From an uncultured Acetatifactor sp. (GTDB taxonomy: Bacteria > Bacillota > Clostridia > Lachnospirales > Lachnospiraceae), in the NCBI GenBank assembly GCA_947629645.1, contig CANREV010000003.1, forward strand, positions 62,001 through 126,000: DNA of 64,000 bases. Direction: 5' to 3'. Numbering within the stretch: position 1 is the first letter of the stretch; each line of letters starts with the position of its first letter. Both the position numbers and the translations under genes were made by a program. Under the pieces are notes generated by a model that ran no database searches, was not told where the DNA came from, and saw only the letters and a program-made list of their open reading frames with translations. Shown here one piece after another: positions 40,838 to 50,026 of the stretch.

Positions 40838-42895
40838 ATGGATCGTGATACGCCGATAATCGAATTAAAGGGTGTAGGGGAAAAGACCCGGCAACTGTTT
40901 GCCAGGTTGAATATTTTTACGGTGGGAGAGTTGTTGGATCATTATCCCAGAGATTATGAGATCTTCCGGGATCCGGTTCCCATCCTCCGGGCGGCTGTCG
41001 GGGAAGTCTGTGCGGTGCGCGGGACAGTGACGGGGATCTTGAACGAGAGAAGAGTGAGAAAACTTCATATTCTGAATGTCAATATTTCCGATGGCTCTGA
41101 AACCATGCAGCTGACGTTTTATAATATGCCTTTTTTGAAAAAGACGTTAAAGCAGGGCGTAATATATATTTTCCGGGGCAATGTGCAGACCAGAGGGAAA
41201 TGGAAGATTATGGAGCAGCCCCGCGTATATTCCAAGGAGGACTATACCAGGCAGGAGAATACGCTGATCCCCCGGTATTCTTTGACCAGGGGACTGACCA
41301 ATCAGGCGGTGCAGAAAGCCGTGAAACAGGCGCTGTCCTGCTGTCAGCCGCCTGAGGAATATTATGGGAAAGACTTTTTAGAGTCCAATGGTCTGATGGG
41401 GATCGGGGACGCGGCGGAGGCGATCCATTTTCCAAAAGATATGGACCAGCTTGTCAGGGCGAGACAGCGCCTTGTGTTTGATGAGTTTTTCAGCTTTCTG
41501 TTTCTCATGAGGCAGAATAAAGAATTCAGCGATGGGTTGGAGAATCCTTATCCAATGTTTGAAACGGCGGATACGGTGCGTTTTCTGGAACAATTGTCGT
41601 TTCCTCTCACGAGAGCACAAAAAAGAGTCTGGGGTGAGATCAGGGATGATTTGGGAAGCCCGCACTGTATGAACAGGCTGATTCAGGGAGATGTGGGCTC
41701 AGGGAAGACCGTTCTTGCGGTATTAGCGCTATTGATGACGGCGGCAAACGGTTATCAGGGTGCGCTCATGGCGCCTACTGAGGTGCTGGCCGCGCAGCAT
41801 TTTGAGACGATCTTAGAGTACACGAAGAAAATGGGGCTTATCTTCCGGCCGGTGCTGCTGATCGGTTCCATGACGGCGAAGGAGAAAAGGGAGGCCTATG
41901 AAAAAATCGCTTCCGGAGAGGCGAATCTGATCATTGGCACCCACGCGCTCATCCAGGCGAAGGTGCGGTATAAAGCGCTGGCGCTTGTAGTCACGGACGA
42001 ACAGCACAGGTTCGGCGTCAGACAGAGGGAACAGTTGGCGCAGAAAGGGGACAAACCTCACATTCTGGTCATGAGCGCAACGCCTATTCCCAGAACGCTG
42101 GCTATTATCCTCTATGGGGATCTGCATATTTCTGTGGTGGATGAACTGCCCGCAAACAGGCTGCCAATCAAAAATTGCGTGGTAAACACCTCTTACCGCG
42201 GCAAGGCCTATGAATTTATCGGGAAAGAGGTCAAAGCGGGGAGGCAGGCTTATGTCATCTGCCCCCAGGTGGAAGAGGGGGAAGCGGAAGACCTGGAGAA
42301 TGTGGTGGATTATGCGGAAAAGCTGCGGGAGCATTTGTCCCCGGACATCCAGGTGGCTTACCTTCACGGGAAAATGCGTCCGGCAGACAAAAACCGTATC
42401 ATGGAAGAGTTTGCCGCGCACACCATAGATGTGCTGGTGTCTACCACGGTCATCGAGGTGGGGATCAATGTGCCAAACGCCACTGTGATGATGGTGGAAA
42501 ATGCGGAACGGTTCGGACTGGCGCAGCTCCATCAGTTGAGAGGACGGGTCGGCAGAGGGGAACACCAGAGTTTTTGTATCTTTGTCAGCACAAAAGAAAA
42601 CAAAGAGACTATGGAAAGGCTTCAGATCTTAAACAAGTCTAATGACGGATTCTTTATCGCATCAGAAGATCTGAAGATGAGAGGTCCGGGGGACCTTTTC
42701 GGGATCCGGCAGAGCGGCGTTTTTTCGTTCCGCATCGGTGATATTTATAATGACGCGGCTCTGCTGCAGAAGGCGGCTGCAGCCATGGACGAACTGATGC
42801 TGAGAGACAGGACGCTGTCGCTTCCGGAACACGGTCTTATCAGGAAACATTTGGAGGAAGCGGCCGCGAACAGTGTTGACTTTCGTTCCATATAA
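40838..42895 (+). CDS. recG: ATP-dependent DNA helicase RecG
   Basis: RecG reverses stalled replication forks and processes branched DNA. The 685-residue product has the wedge/OB domain (GVGEKTRQLFARLNIFTVGE, EVCAVRGTVTGI) and helicase motifs: Walker A GDVGSGKTVLAVLA, DEQHRFGVRQ, MSATPIPRTLAI, STTVIEVGINVPNA and GRVGRGEHQS. The ATG at 40838 has GAGAGGA five bases upstream; further upstream Met codons give an unconserved leader. It follows the DAK2 gene after a strong hairpin and precedes degV by 66 bases. Confidence 0.95.
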   Translation: MDRDTPIIELKGVGEKTRQLFARLNIFTVGELLDHYPRDYEIFRDPVPILRAAVGEVCAVRGTVTGILNERRVRKLHILNVNISDGSETMQLTFYNMPFLKKTLKQGVIYIFRGNVQTRGKWKIMEQPRVYSKEDYTRQENTLIPRYSLTRGLTNQAVQKAVKQALSCCQPPEEYYGKDFLESNGLMGIGDAAEAIHFPKDMDQLVRARQRLVFDEFFSFLFLMRQNKEFSDGLENPYPMFETADTVRFLEQLSFPLTRAQKRVWGEIRDDLGSPHCMNRLIQGDVGSGKTVLAVLALLMTAANGYQGALMAPTEVLAAQHFETILEYTKKMGLIFRPVLLIGSMTAKEKREAYEKIASGEANLIIGTHALIQAKVRYKALALVVTDEQHRFGVRQREQLAQKGDKPHILVMSATPIPRTLAIILYGDLHISVVDELPANRLPIKNCVVNTSYRGKAYEFIGKEVKAGRQAYVICPQVEEGEAEDLENVVDYAEKLREHLSPDIQVAYLHGKMRPADKNRIMEEFAAHTIDVLVSTTVIEVGINVPNATVMMVENAERFGLAQLHQLRGRVGRGEHQSFCIFVSTKENKETMERLQILNKSNDGFFIASEDLKMRGPGDLFGIRQSGVFSFRIGDIYNDAALLQKAAAAMDELMLRDRTLSLPEHGLIRKHLEEAAANSVDFRSI

Positions 42896-42961
42896 CATTA
42901 AAATAGACTTTGTGAGATCAAGTTTAGGGAAAAGAAAAAGGAAAGAAGAGAGAGTATTATT

Positions 42962-43831
42962 ATGGCTAATGTTGCAATCGTCACAGACAGTAACAGCGGC
43001 ATCACACAGGCTGCGGCAAAGGAATTGGGCATCTATGTGCTGCCCATGCCTTTTATGATCGATGAGAAGACATATTATGAAGATATCAACCTGACGCAGG
43101 AAGAGTTCTACGGGAAACTTGCGGGCGGCGCCGCCATCGGCACCAGCCAGCCTTCTCCCGAGGCGGTTATGGAACTGTGGGACAAGGTTCTGAAAGAGCA
43201 TGACCAGATCGTGCATATTCCCATGAGCAGCGGTCTCTCAGGCTCCTGCCAGTCCGCCATGATGCTGGCACAGGATTACGAGGGGAAAGTCCAGGTAGTC
43301 AATAATCAGAGGATCTCCGTTACCCAGCGCCAGTCCTGCTTAGACGCCAGACTGCTTGCGTCAAAAGGGATGGACGCCGAAAAGATCAGGGAGTTTCTGG
43401 AGGCGGACAAATTTAACAGCAGCATCTATATCATGCTGGATACTTTATATTACTTAAAGAAAGGCGGCAGGATCACTCCTGCGGCAGCCGCTATCGGCAC
43501 TATGCTGAAATTAAAGCCTGTGCTTCAGATCCAGGGGGAAAAGCTGGACGCTTTCGCGAAGGCCCACACGGTAAACCAGGGGAAATCCATCATGATAAAC
43601 GCCATCAAAAGCGATATTGAAAAGCGGTTCGGCGGCCTGACGGAGGATAAACATATCTGGCTGCAGATCGCCCACACGCACAATGAGGAGGCGGCAAAAG
43701 CTTTCCGGGAGGAAATCCTTGAGCATTTTCCGGGGTATGATGTCCATATTGATCCCCTGTCTCTCAGCGTTGCCTGTCACATCGGCCCCGGTGCGCTGGC
43801 CTTTGCCTGCTGCAAGAAGATAGAAGCCTGA
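42962..43831 (+). CDS. DegV family protein (fatty-acid binding, FakB-like)
   Basis: A 289-residue DegV protein. These bind a fatty acid in a buried tunnel and present it to the FakA kinase. Visible are the first strand NVAIVTDSNSGIT, the SSGLSGSCQSA loop, and the C-terminal HIGPGALAFACCKK motif lining the ligand head. Gene order with the DAK2 kinase two genes upstream supports a FakAB-type pair, although organisms usually have several DegV proteins. AGAGAGT-type sequence precedes the ATG. Confidence 0.92.
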   Translation: MANVAIVTDSNSGITQAAAKELGIYVLPMPFMIDEKTYYEDINLTQEEFYGKLAGGAAIGTSQPSPEAVMELWDKVLKEHDQIVHIPMSSGLSGSCQSAMMLAQDYEGKVQVVNNQRISVTQRQSCLDARLLASKGMDAEKIREFLEADKFNSSIYIMLDTLYYLKKGGRITPAAAAIGTMLKLKPVLQIQGEKLDAFAKAHTVNQGKSIMINAIKSDIEKRFGGLTEDKHIWLQIAHTHNEEAAKAFREEILEHFPGYDVHIDPLSLSVACHIGPGALAFACCKKIEA

Positions 43832-43916
43832 GGGCGGGAAGATTCGTAAGGTGTACGGTTCTGCGGAGGCAGGCTGTGCGCCTTTTTTTGTGGGGCATAC
43901 ATATTGTAGTTTCCCT

Positions 43917-43945
43917 TTTACAAAATACAATATTTATGTTAGAAT
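43917..43945 (+). promoter_or_regulatory. Promoter of the topoisomerase operon
   Basis: TTTACA (43917-43922), 17 bases, TAGAAT (43940-43945): five of six at both boxes. The leader to the ATG is about 58 bases. Confidence 0.65.
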
Positions 43946-44009
43946 ATAATTCATTCAGGATAAGAAGTGCAGGCAGAAGCGGCCGAATGTAAAAGTGAGG
44001 ATTTTTCCA

Positions 44010-45932
44010 ATGGCAAAGACAAATAATTATGATGCTTCCAGTATCACTGTGCTGGAGGGATTGGAAGCAGTAAGAAAGCGTCCCGGCATGTATATCGGAA
44101 GCGTTTCCACGAAAGGGTTGAATCATCTGATCTATGAGATCGTGGACAACGCCGTGGACGAGCATCTTGCCGGATATTGCGATACCATATCCGTCACGCT
44201 GGAAGCGGACGGTTCCGCCACCATATCCGACAACGGGAGAGGAATTCCCGTGGGAATGCATGAAAAGGGCGTCAGTGCGGAACGTCTGGTGTTTACCACC
44301 CTGCATGCGGGAGGAAAATTTGACAATTCCGCGTACAAGACCAGCGGCGGCCTGCACGGCGTAGGTTCCTCCGTTGTGAATGCGCTTTCCCAAAGATTGA
44401 CTGTGCGGGTCAAAACAGGCGGCTTTATTTATGAGGACGCTTATGAGCGCGGAAATCCGGTAGTAGAACTGGAAAACGGCCTTTTGCCTGTGTTAGGAAA
44501 GACCAGAGAGTCCGGGACCACGATCAATTTCCTGCCGGATGATACGATCTTTGACAAGACACGTTTCAAGGAGGATGACGTCAGGAGCCGTCTTCACGAG
44601 ACCGCTTATCTGAATCCCAGACTTACCATTATTTTTCAGGACAAGCGCAGGGAAGTACCGGAGAAGATTACCTATAATGAGCCGGAAGGAATTGTCGGTT
44701 TTATCAAAGATATGAATAAATCCCAGGAGACGATCCACGATGTAGTCTATTTCAGCGGAGAAAGCGAAGGCATTTCCGTGGAAGTAGCTTTTCAGTATAT
44801 CAACGAGTTTCATGAGAATGTTCTGGGATTCTGCAATAATATTTACAATTCCGAGGGAGGCACCCACCTTACCGGATTTAAGACGATGTTCACCAATGTG
44901 ATCAATAATTATGCCCGTGAGATCGGTGTTTTGAAGGAGAAAGATGTGAATTTTACCGGCGCCGATGTGCGAAACGGCATGACGGCGGTGGTGTCTATCA
45001 AACATCCCGATCCCAGATTTGAGGGGCAGACCAAGACAAAACTGGACAATCAGGATGCGGCAAAGGTAGTCAGCAAAGTGACGGGAGAAGAAATCACCCG
45101 TTTTTTTGACCGTAATCTGGAGACGCTCAAAAGCATTATTTCCTGCGCGGAAAAGGCGGCGAAAATCCGCAAGACAGAAGAGCGGGCCAAGACCAACATG
45201 CTGACGAAACAGAAGTTTTCCTTTGATTCCAACGGGAAACTGGCAAACTGCGAATCTAAAGATCCTTCCAAGTGCGAGATCTTTATCGTGGAGGGAGATT
45301 CCGCGGGCGGCAGCGCCAAGACGGCGAGAAACAGGATGTATCAGGCGATCCTGCCCATCCGCGGCAAGATTTTAAATGTGGAGAAAGCAAGCATCGACAA
45401 GGTCCTTGCCAACGCGGAGATCAAGACGATGATCAACGCTTTCGGATGCGGTTTCTCGGAAGGGTACGGAAATGATTTTGACATTTCCAAGCTGCGCTAT
45501 GACAAAATTATTATCATGGCGGATGCGGATGTGGACGGCTCCCATATCTCCACGCTCCTTCTGACGCTGTTTTACCGATTTATGCCGGAACTGATTTTTG
45601 AAGGGCACGTCTATATCGCCATGCCTCCTTTGTATAAGGCTATGCCCGGCAAAGGCAAGGAGGAATATCTCTACGATGACAAGGCTTTGGAGAGATACCG
45701 GAAAACGCATAAAGGGCCTTTCACCCTGCAGCGCTACAAGGGCCTTGGCGAGATGGACGCCCAGCAGCTCTGGGAGACTACGCTGGATCCCGAGACCCGC
45801 CGCATGAAGCTGGTGGAGATCGAGGACGCCCGTATGGCTTCCGAGGTGACGGAGCTTTTGATGGGTACGGAGGTCCCGCCCCGCAAGGCGTTTATCTACG
45901 ACCACGCGCAGGAAGCGGAATTGGATGTCTGA
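44010..45932 (+). CDS. DNA topoisomerase (ATP-hydrolysing) subunit B, ParE/GyrB family
   Basis: The ATPase/TOPRIM subunit of a type IIA topoisomerase, 640 residues. The GHKL ATPase has EIVDNAVDEHLAG, DNGRGIPVG and GGLHGVGSSVVNALS. The TOPRIM domain has VEGDSAGGSAKTARNR and MADADVDGSH, and a C-terminal RYKGLGEMDA motif follows. ATG 44010 has GTGAGGA upstream; GTG 43995 overlaps that site. Its partner lacks a GyrA box, so this pair is more likely topoisomerase IV than gyrase. The true gyrA/gyrB genes near the origin are not in view, so the paralogue label stays open. Confidence 0.88.
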   Translation: MAKTNNYDASSITVLEGLEAVRKRPGMYIGSVSTKGLNHLIYEIVDNAVDEHLAGYCDTISVTLEADGSATISDNGRGIPVGMHEKGVSAERLVFTTLHAGGKFDNSAYKTSGGLHGVGSSVVNALSQRLTVRVKTGGFIYEDAYERGNPVVELENGLLPVLGKTRESGTTINFLPDDTIFDKTRFKEDDVRSRLHETAYLNPRLTIIFQDKRREVPEKITYNEPEGIVGFIKDMNKSQETIHDVVYFSGESEGISVEVAFQYINEFHENVLGFCNNIYNSEGGTHLTGFKTMFTNVINNYAREIGVLKEKDVNFTGADVRNGMTAVVSIKHPDPRFEGQTKTKLDNQDAAKVVSKVTGEEITRFFDRNLETLKSIISCAEKAAKIRKTEERAKTNMLTKQKFSFDSNGKLANCESKDPSKCEIFIVEGDSAGGSAKTARNRMYQAILPIRGKILNVEKASIDKVLANAEIKTMINAFGCGFSEGYGNDFDISKLRYDKIIIMADADVDGSHISTLLLTLFYRFMPELIFEGHVYIAMPPLYKAMPGKGKEEYLYDDKALERYRKTHKGPFTLQRYKGLGEMDAQQLWETTLDPETRRMKLVEIEDARMASEVTELLMGTEVPPRKAFIYDHAQEAELDV

Positions 45933-45970
45933 TGCGGCTTGTGCCTAAGATGTAAGGAAAGGTAAAATAA

Positions 45971-48211
45971 ATGGACGACAACAGGATCATCAAAACAGAA
46001 TACTCGGAGGAGATGCAGAAGTCCTTTATAGATTATGCCATGAGCGTGATCATCGCCAGAGCGCTGCCGGATATCAGGGATGGTTTAAAACCGGTGCAGC
46101 GCAGGACGCTCTACGATATGTATGAGTTGGGGATCCGCTATGACAGGCCATACAGAAAGAGCGCCCGTATCGTGGGGGACACCATGGGAAAATATCATCC
46201 CCACGGCGACAGTTCCATCTATGACGCGCTGGTAGTCATGAGCCAGGATTTTAAAAAGGCAATGCCCCTGGTGGACGGCCACGGAAACTTCGGCAATATA
46301 GAAGGGGACGGGCCCGCCGCCATGCGTTATACCGAGGCAAGGCTTCAGAAAGTAACGCAGGAGGCCTTTCTGGGAGATCTGGACAAAGATGTGGTGGATT
46401 TTATGCCAAACTTTGACGAGACGGAGAAAGAGCCTCTGGTTCTGCCTGTGAAGATCCCCAATTTTTTAGTGAACGGTTCGGAGGGTATCGCCGTCGGCAT
46501 GGCCACCAGTACGCCGCCTCACAATTTAAATGAGGTGATCGATGCCACAAAGGCGTATATGCTGGATGAAAATATCACCACAAGGGAACTGATGCGATAT
46601 GTAAAGGGCCCTGATTTTCCCACGGGAGGCATTGTAACAAACAAGGACGAGCTGGCGGAAGTTTACGAGACGGGAACGGGCAAGATCAAGATCCGCGGCA
46701 AGGTGGAATTTGAGAAGACAAAGGGCGGTAAGACCAACGTCATCATCACTGAGATTCCCTACACTATGATCGGTGTGAATATCTCTAAATTCCTGTCCGA
46801 TGTGGCAGCTCTCGCGGAGACGAAAAAGACGCAGGATATCGTTGATATCTCCAACCAGTCCTCCAAGGAAGGCATCCGCATTGTGATCGAGCTCAGAAAA
46901 GATGCCGATCCGGAAAATTTTGTCAATATGCTCTATAAAAAGACGCGGCTGGAGGACACGTTCGGCGTCAACATGCTGGCGATCAGCCATGGCAGGCCAG
47001 AGACCATGGGGCTAAAGGAAATCATCAAGGCAAACGTGGATTTCCAGTTTGAGATTGCCACCAGGAAATATACCAATCTCCTTGCCAGGGAACTGGAAAA
47101 GAAAGAGATCCAGGAAGGGCTGATCAAAGCCTGCAACGTCATCGATCTGATCATCGAGATCCTGCGGGGCTCCAGGGATCGCGCCATGGCCAAGGCATGT
47201 CTGGTGGAGGGAAAGACCGATGGCATCCGGTTTAAGTCGAAGGAGTCCGCGATCATGGCCGCCCAGCTTTTATTCACGGAAAAACAGGCGAACGCCATCC
47301 TGGAGATGAGGCTGTATAAGCTGATCGGACTGGAGCTGGAGGCGTTAATCAACGATCATGAGGAGACTCTTGCCAATATCTACCGCTATGAGGATATTCT
47401 GGACCGCAGGGATTCCATGGCGCAGGTCATCATGAACGAGCTGGACGAATATAAGAAAGAGTATGGCAAAAAGCGCAGAACCGCGATTGAAAACGCGGAG
47501 GAAGCCGTCTATAAGGAAAAGGCGCCGGAGGAAATGGAAGTAGTCTTTCTGATGGATCGTTTCGGCTACGCCAAGACCATCGACATGGCCGCCTATGAGA
47601 GAAACAAGGAGGCCGCGGACGGGGAGAACCGGTTTGTACTGACCTGCAAAAATACGGGAAAGGTCTGTATCTTTACCGATACGGGGCAGCTGCACACGAT
47701 CAAAGTCATGGATCTGCCTTTCGGGAAATTCCGCGATAAGGGGACGCCGATAGATAATATCAGCAATTTCAATTCCGAGAAGGAAGAGATCGTCTATGTC
47801 GCCAGCCAGACTGACCTGAACCTGAGACAGTTAGTGTTTGTCACCGCCCAGTCTATGATGAAGATTGTGGACGGAGGAGAGTTTGATGTGGCGAAACGCA
47901 CCGTTGCGGCAACGAAGCTTGCGGAGGGGGACAAAGTAGTCAGCGTCACCACTTTGCTGGAACAACGCAATATCATCCTGCAGAGCAAAGAGGGGTATTT
48001 CCTGCGGTTTTTGATCGAGGAGATTCCCGAGAAGAAAAAAGGCGCCGTGGGAGTCCGCGGGATGAAGCTGGGCGCAAAGGATTCCCTGGAGGCTGTGTAT
48101 TACACCAGGGTCATCGACAATGCGGAAATCGAATACAAGGAGAAAGCTGTTACCCTGAACGACTTAAAGCTTGGAAAGCGGGACGGAAAGGGAACAAAGC
48201 TCCGTGTTTAA
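45971..48211 (+). CDS. DNA topoisomerase (ATP-hydrolysing) subunit A, ParC-like
   Basis: The DNA-cleaving subunit, 746 residues. The catalytic tyrosine lies in [10 protein letters not shown]. The quinolone-determining region reads [13 protein letters not shown] with Ser and Asp at the resistance positions. The CTD beta-pinwheel is present ([24 protein letters not shown]). The GyrA box (QRRGGKG type) that allows negative supercoiling is missing; the corresponding loop reads [13 protein letters not shown]. This suggests a decatenating topoisomerase IV function. It follows the B subunit by 38 bases. Confidence 0.88.
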   Translation: MDDNRIIKTEYSEEMQKSFIDYAMSVIIARALPDIRDGLKPVQRRTLYDMYELGIRYDRPYRKSARIVGDTMGKYHPHGDSSIYDALVVMSQDFKKAMPLVDGHGNFGNIEGDGPAAMRYTEARLQKVTQEAFLGDLDKDVVDFMPNFDETEKEPLVLPVKIPNFLVNGSEGIAVGMATSTPPHNLNEVIDATKAYMLDENITTRELMRYVKGPDFPTGGIVTNKDELAEVYETGTGKIKIRGKVEFEKTKGGKTNVIITEIPYTMIGVNISKFLSDVAALAETKKTQDIVDISNQSSKEGIRIVIELRKDADPENFVNMLYKKTRLEDTFGVNMLAISHGRPETMGLKEIIKANVDFQFEIATRKYTNLLARELEKKEIQEGLIKACNVIDLIIEILRGSRDRAMAKACLVEGKTDGIRFKSKESAIMAAQLLFTEKQANAILEMRLYKLIGLELEALINDHEETLANIYRYEDILDRRDSMAQVIMNELDEYKKEYGKKRRTAIENAEEAVYKEKAPEEMEVVFLMDRFGYAKTIDMAAYERNKEAADGENRFVLTCKNTGKVCIFTDTGQLHTIKVMDLPFGKFRDKGTPIDNISNFNSEKEEIVYVASQTDLNLRQLVFVTAQSMMKIVDGGEFDVAKRTVAATKLAEGDKVVSVTTLLEQRNIILQSKEGYFLRFLIEEIPEKKKGAVGVRGMKLGAKDSLEAVYYTRVIDNAEIEYKEKAVTLNDLKLGKRDGKGTKLRV

Positions 48212-48231
48212 AAAGAAAGGGTTAATCATTT

Positions 48232-48789
48232 ATGAGAGTGATCGCAGGGACCGCCCGAAGCCTTCCGTTAAAGACTCCGGAGGGGTGGGACACCAGACCG
48301 ACTACCGACCGTATCAAGGAAACATTGTTTAATATTATGCAGGCGGAGATCCCGCAGGCTGTTTTTGTGGATCTGTTCAGCGGAAGCGGCGGCATCGGCA
48401 TCGAGGCGTTGAGCAGGGGAGCCAAAAGAGCGTATTTTATTGAAAATGCGCCTAAGGCAGCAGCCTGCATCCAACAAAATCTTGCATTTACGAAAATGGC
48501 GGATCGTGCTATAGTATTAAAACAGGATGTGTCCAGCGGTCTTTTTAGCATACATGAAAAAGCGGTGGATGTGATTTTTATGGATCCGCCCTACCATTGC
48601 GGACATGAGAGGCAGGTCCTTTCCCTGCTTGGAGGCATGGCTTATGTGACAGAAGATACGCTGATCGTGGTGGAAGCGGCAAAGGATGAGGACTTTTCCT
48701 ACCTGGAAGAAATGGGCTACAGGATAAGTAAAGAAAAAATTTACAAGACCAATAAACATATGTTTATCCGAAAGGCGTGCGCATTATGA
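48232..48789 (+). CDS. rsmD: 16S rRNA (guanine(966)-N2)-methyltransferase RsmD
   Basis: RsmD methylates G966 of 16S rRNA using SAM. The 185-residue protein has the N-terminal [15 protein letters not shown], the SAM-binding [20 protein letters not shown] and the catalytic FMDPPYHCG. Its stop overlaps the coaD start by four bases (ATGA), the same rsmD-coaD pairing as in Bacillus (ylbH-coaD). It follows the topoisomerase A gene by 20 bases and may share that transcript. Confidence 0.95.
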   Translation: MRVIAGTARSLPLKTPEGWDTRPTTDRIKETLFNIMQAEIPQAVFVDLFSGSGGIGIEALSRGAKRAYFIENAPKAAACIQQNLAFTKMADRAIVLKQDVSSGLFSIHEKAVDVIFMDPPYHCGHERQVLSLLGGMAYVTEDTLIVVEAAKDEDFSYLEEMGYRISKEKIYKTNKHMFIRKACAL

Positions 48790-49274
48790 AAAGAGCAGTT
48801 TATCCCGGAAGTTTTGATCCGGTTACATACGGTCATCTGGATGTGATCAGACGCGCCGCAGAGATTTTTGACGTGCTGATCGTCAGTGTTTTAAATAATA
48901 AGATGAAGACACCGTTGTTTTCTGTGGAAGAACGTGTTAAGATACTTAAAGAGGCTACAAAAGATATCCCTAATGTGGAGGTGGACAGTTTCAGCGGACT
49001 TTTGATCAATTATGCTGCTGAAAAGAATCTTCATGTGGCCGTGAGAGGGTTGCGCGCTATCACTGATTTTGAGTACGAGCTGCAGATTGCACAGACCAAC
49101 CGTCTGCTTTCCAAGGGAAAACTGGACACTATGTTTTTGACTACCAGCCTGGAATATGCGTACTTAAGCTCCTCAAGCGTGAAAGAGATTGCCTGTTTTG
49201 GCGGCGATATCAGCCAGTGCGTCCCTGACTTTGTAGCGGATTTGATTTACGAGAAATATCAGATCAAAAAATAA
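48786..49274 (+). CDS. coaD: Pantetheine-phosphate adenylyltransferase
   Basis: CoaD transfers AMP from ATP to 4'-phosphopantetheine, the penultimate step of coenzyme A synthesis. The 162-residue protein has the nucleotidyltransferase motif [27 protein letters not shown] and the C-terminal STLSS-like segment [17 protein letters not shown] 48786 overlaps the rsmD stop, and GAAAGG lies about ten bases upstream; a GTG at 48777 is in frame but less likely. The coiled-coil gene follows by ten bases. Confidence 0.95.
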   Translation: MKRAVYPGSFDPVTYGHLDVIRRAAEIFDVLIVSVLNNKMKTPLFSVEERVKILKEATKDIPNVEVDSFSGLLINYAAEKNLHVAVRGLRAITDFEYELQIAQTNRLLSKGKLDTMFLTTSLEYAYLSSSSVKEIACFGGDISQCVPDFVADLIYEKYQIKK

Positions 49275-49284
49275 GGAGAGTCTA

Positions 49285-49884
49285 ATGAGCAGCAGAATCG
49301 AACAATTAATTGACGAATTAGAAGAATACATTGAAAGTTGCAAGCCTAAGTTTATGTCCAATTCGGAGATCATTGTCAACAAGGATGAGATCGATGAGCT
49401 GCTCCGTGAACTGCGGATGAAGACGCCGGATGAGATTAAGCGGTATCAGAAGATCATCAGCAATAAAGAAGCCATTTTAAATGATGCCCGGGCAAAAGCG
49501 GAAGCGCTGATCAATGAAACCAACATCAAGACTAACGAGCTGATCAGCGAGCATGAGATCATGCAGCAGGCTTATGCGCAGGCAAACGAGGTAGTCACTA
49601 TGGCGTCCAAACGGGCTCAGGATATCGTGGATAAAGCCACTATGGAGGCGAATGAACTGCGGATGCAGGCGGCAAGGTATACGGAGGAACAGCTGGCGGG
49701 TCTGGAAAGCATTGTTCTTTCTTCCATTCAGGCGGCGAGCGGCAACTACGAGAGCCTGCTGGCTTCCTTAAACCAGTATAAAGAGGTGATCCAGTCCAAC
49801 AGACAGGCGCTTCAGCCGGTGGACGATCTGGAGGATGTCTCCATGGACGGTATGCGGGATAGTGACGGTATCGATATTATCTAA
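49285..49884 (+). CDS. Coiled-coil protein downstream of coaD (DivIVA-like)
   Basis: A 199-residue acidic, almost entirely helical protein. An N-terminal segment (SSRIEQLIDELEEYIESCKP) is followed by a long coiled coil (about 55-165; LNDARAKAEALINETNI) and an acidic tail. Relatives near coaD in clostridia are annotated as ATPase subunit H-like or DivIVA-like, but I see no catalytic motif and make no functional claim. AGGAG lies seven bases before the ATG. Operon position with rsmD and coaD is conserved. Confidence 0.75.
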   Translation: MSSRIEQLIDELEEYIESCKPKFMSNSEIIVNKDEIDELLRELRMKTPDEIKRYQKIISNKEAILNDARAKAEALINETNIKTNELISEHEIMQQAYAQANEVVTMASKRAQDIVDKATMEANELRMQAARYTEEQLAGLESIVLSSIQAASGNYESLLASLNQYKEVIQSNRQALQPVDDLEDVSMDGMRDSDGIDII

Positions 49885-49907
49885 TTTTAAGATTCAAACA
49901 TGAAGGA

Positions 49908-49941
49908 CCGGTTTTCGCGAGGAAGCTGGTTCTTTCCGCTT
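49908..49941 (+). terminator. Possible terminator after the coiled-coil gene
   Basis: GGACCGG and CTGGTTC pair through G-U wobbles around TTTTCGCGAGGAAG and are followed by TTTCC. The stem is modest and the T-run short. Confidence 0.4.
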
Positions 49942-50026
49942 AAAGATCCCGCAACGGCTGCAGGGAGCGTTTTTACTATTATCATGTAAATTTTGTGACA
50001 AAAATATTGCGGAAACGGGGATTGGT

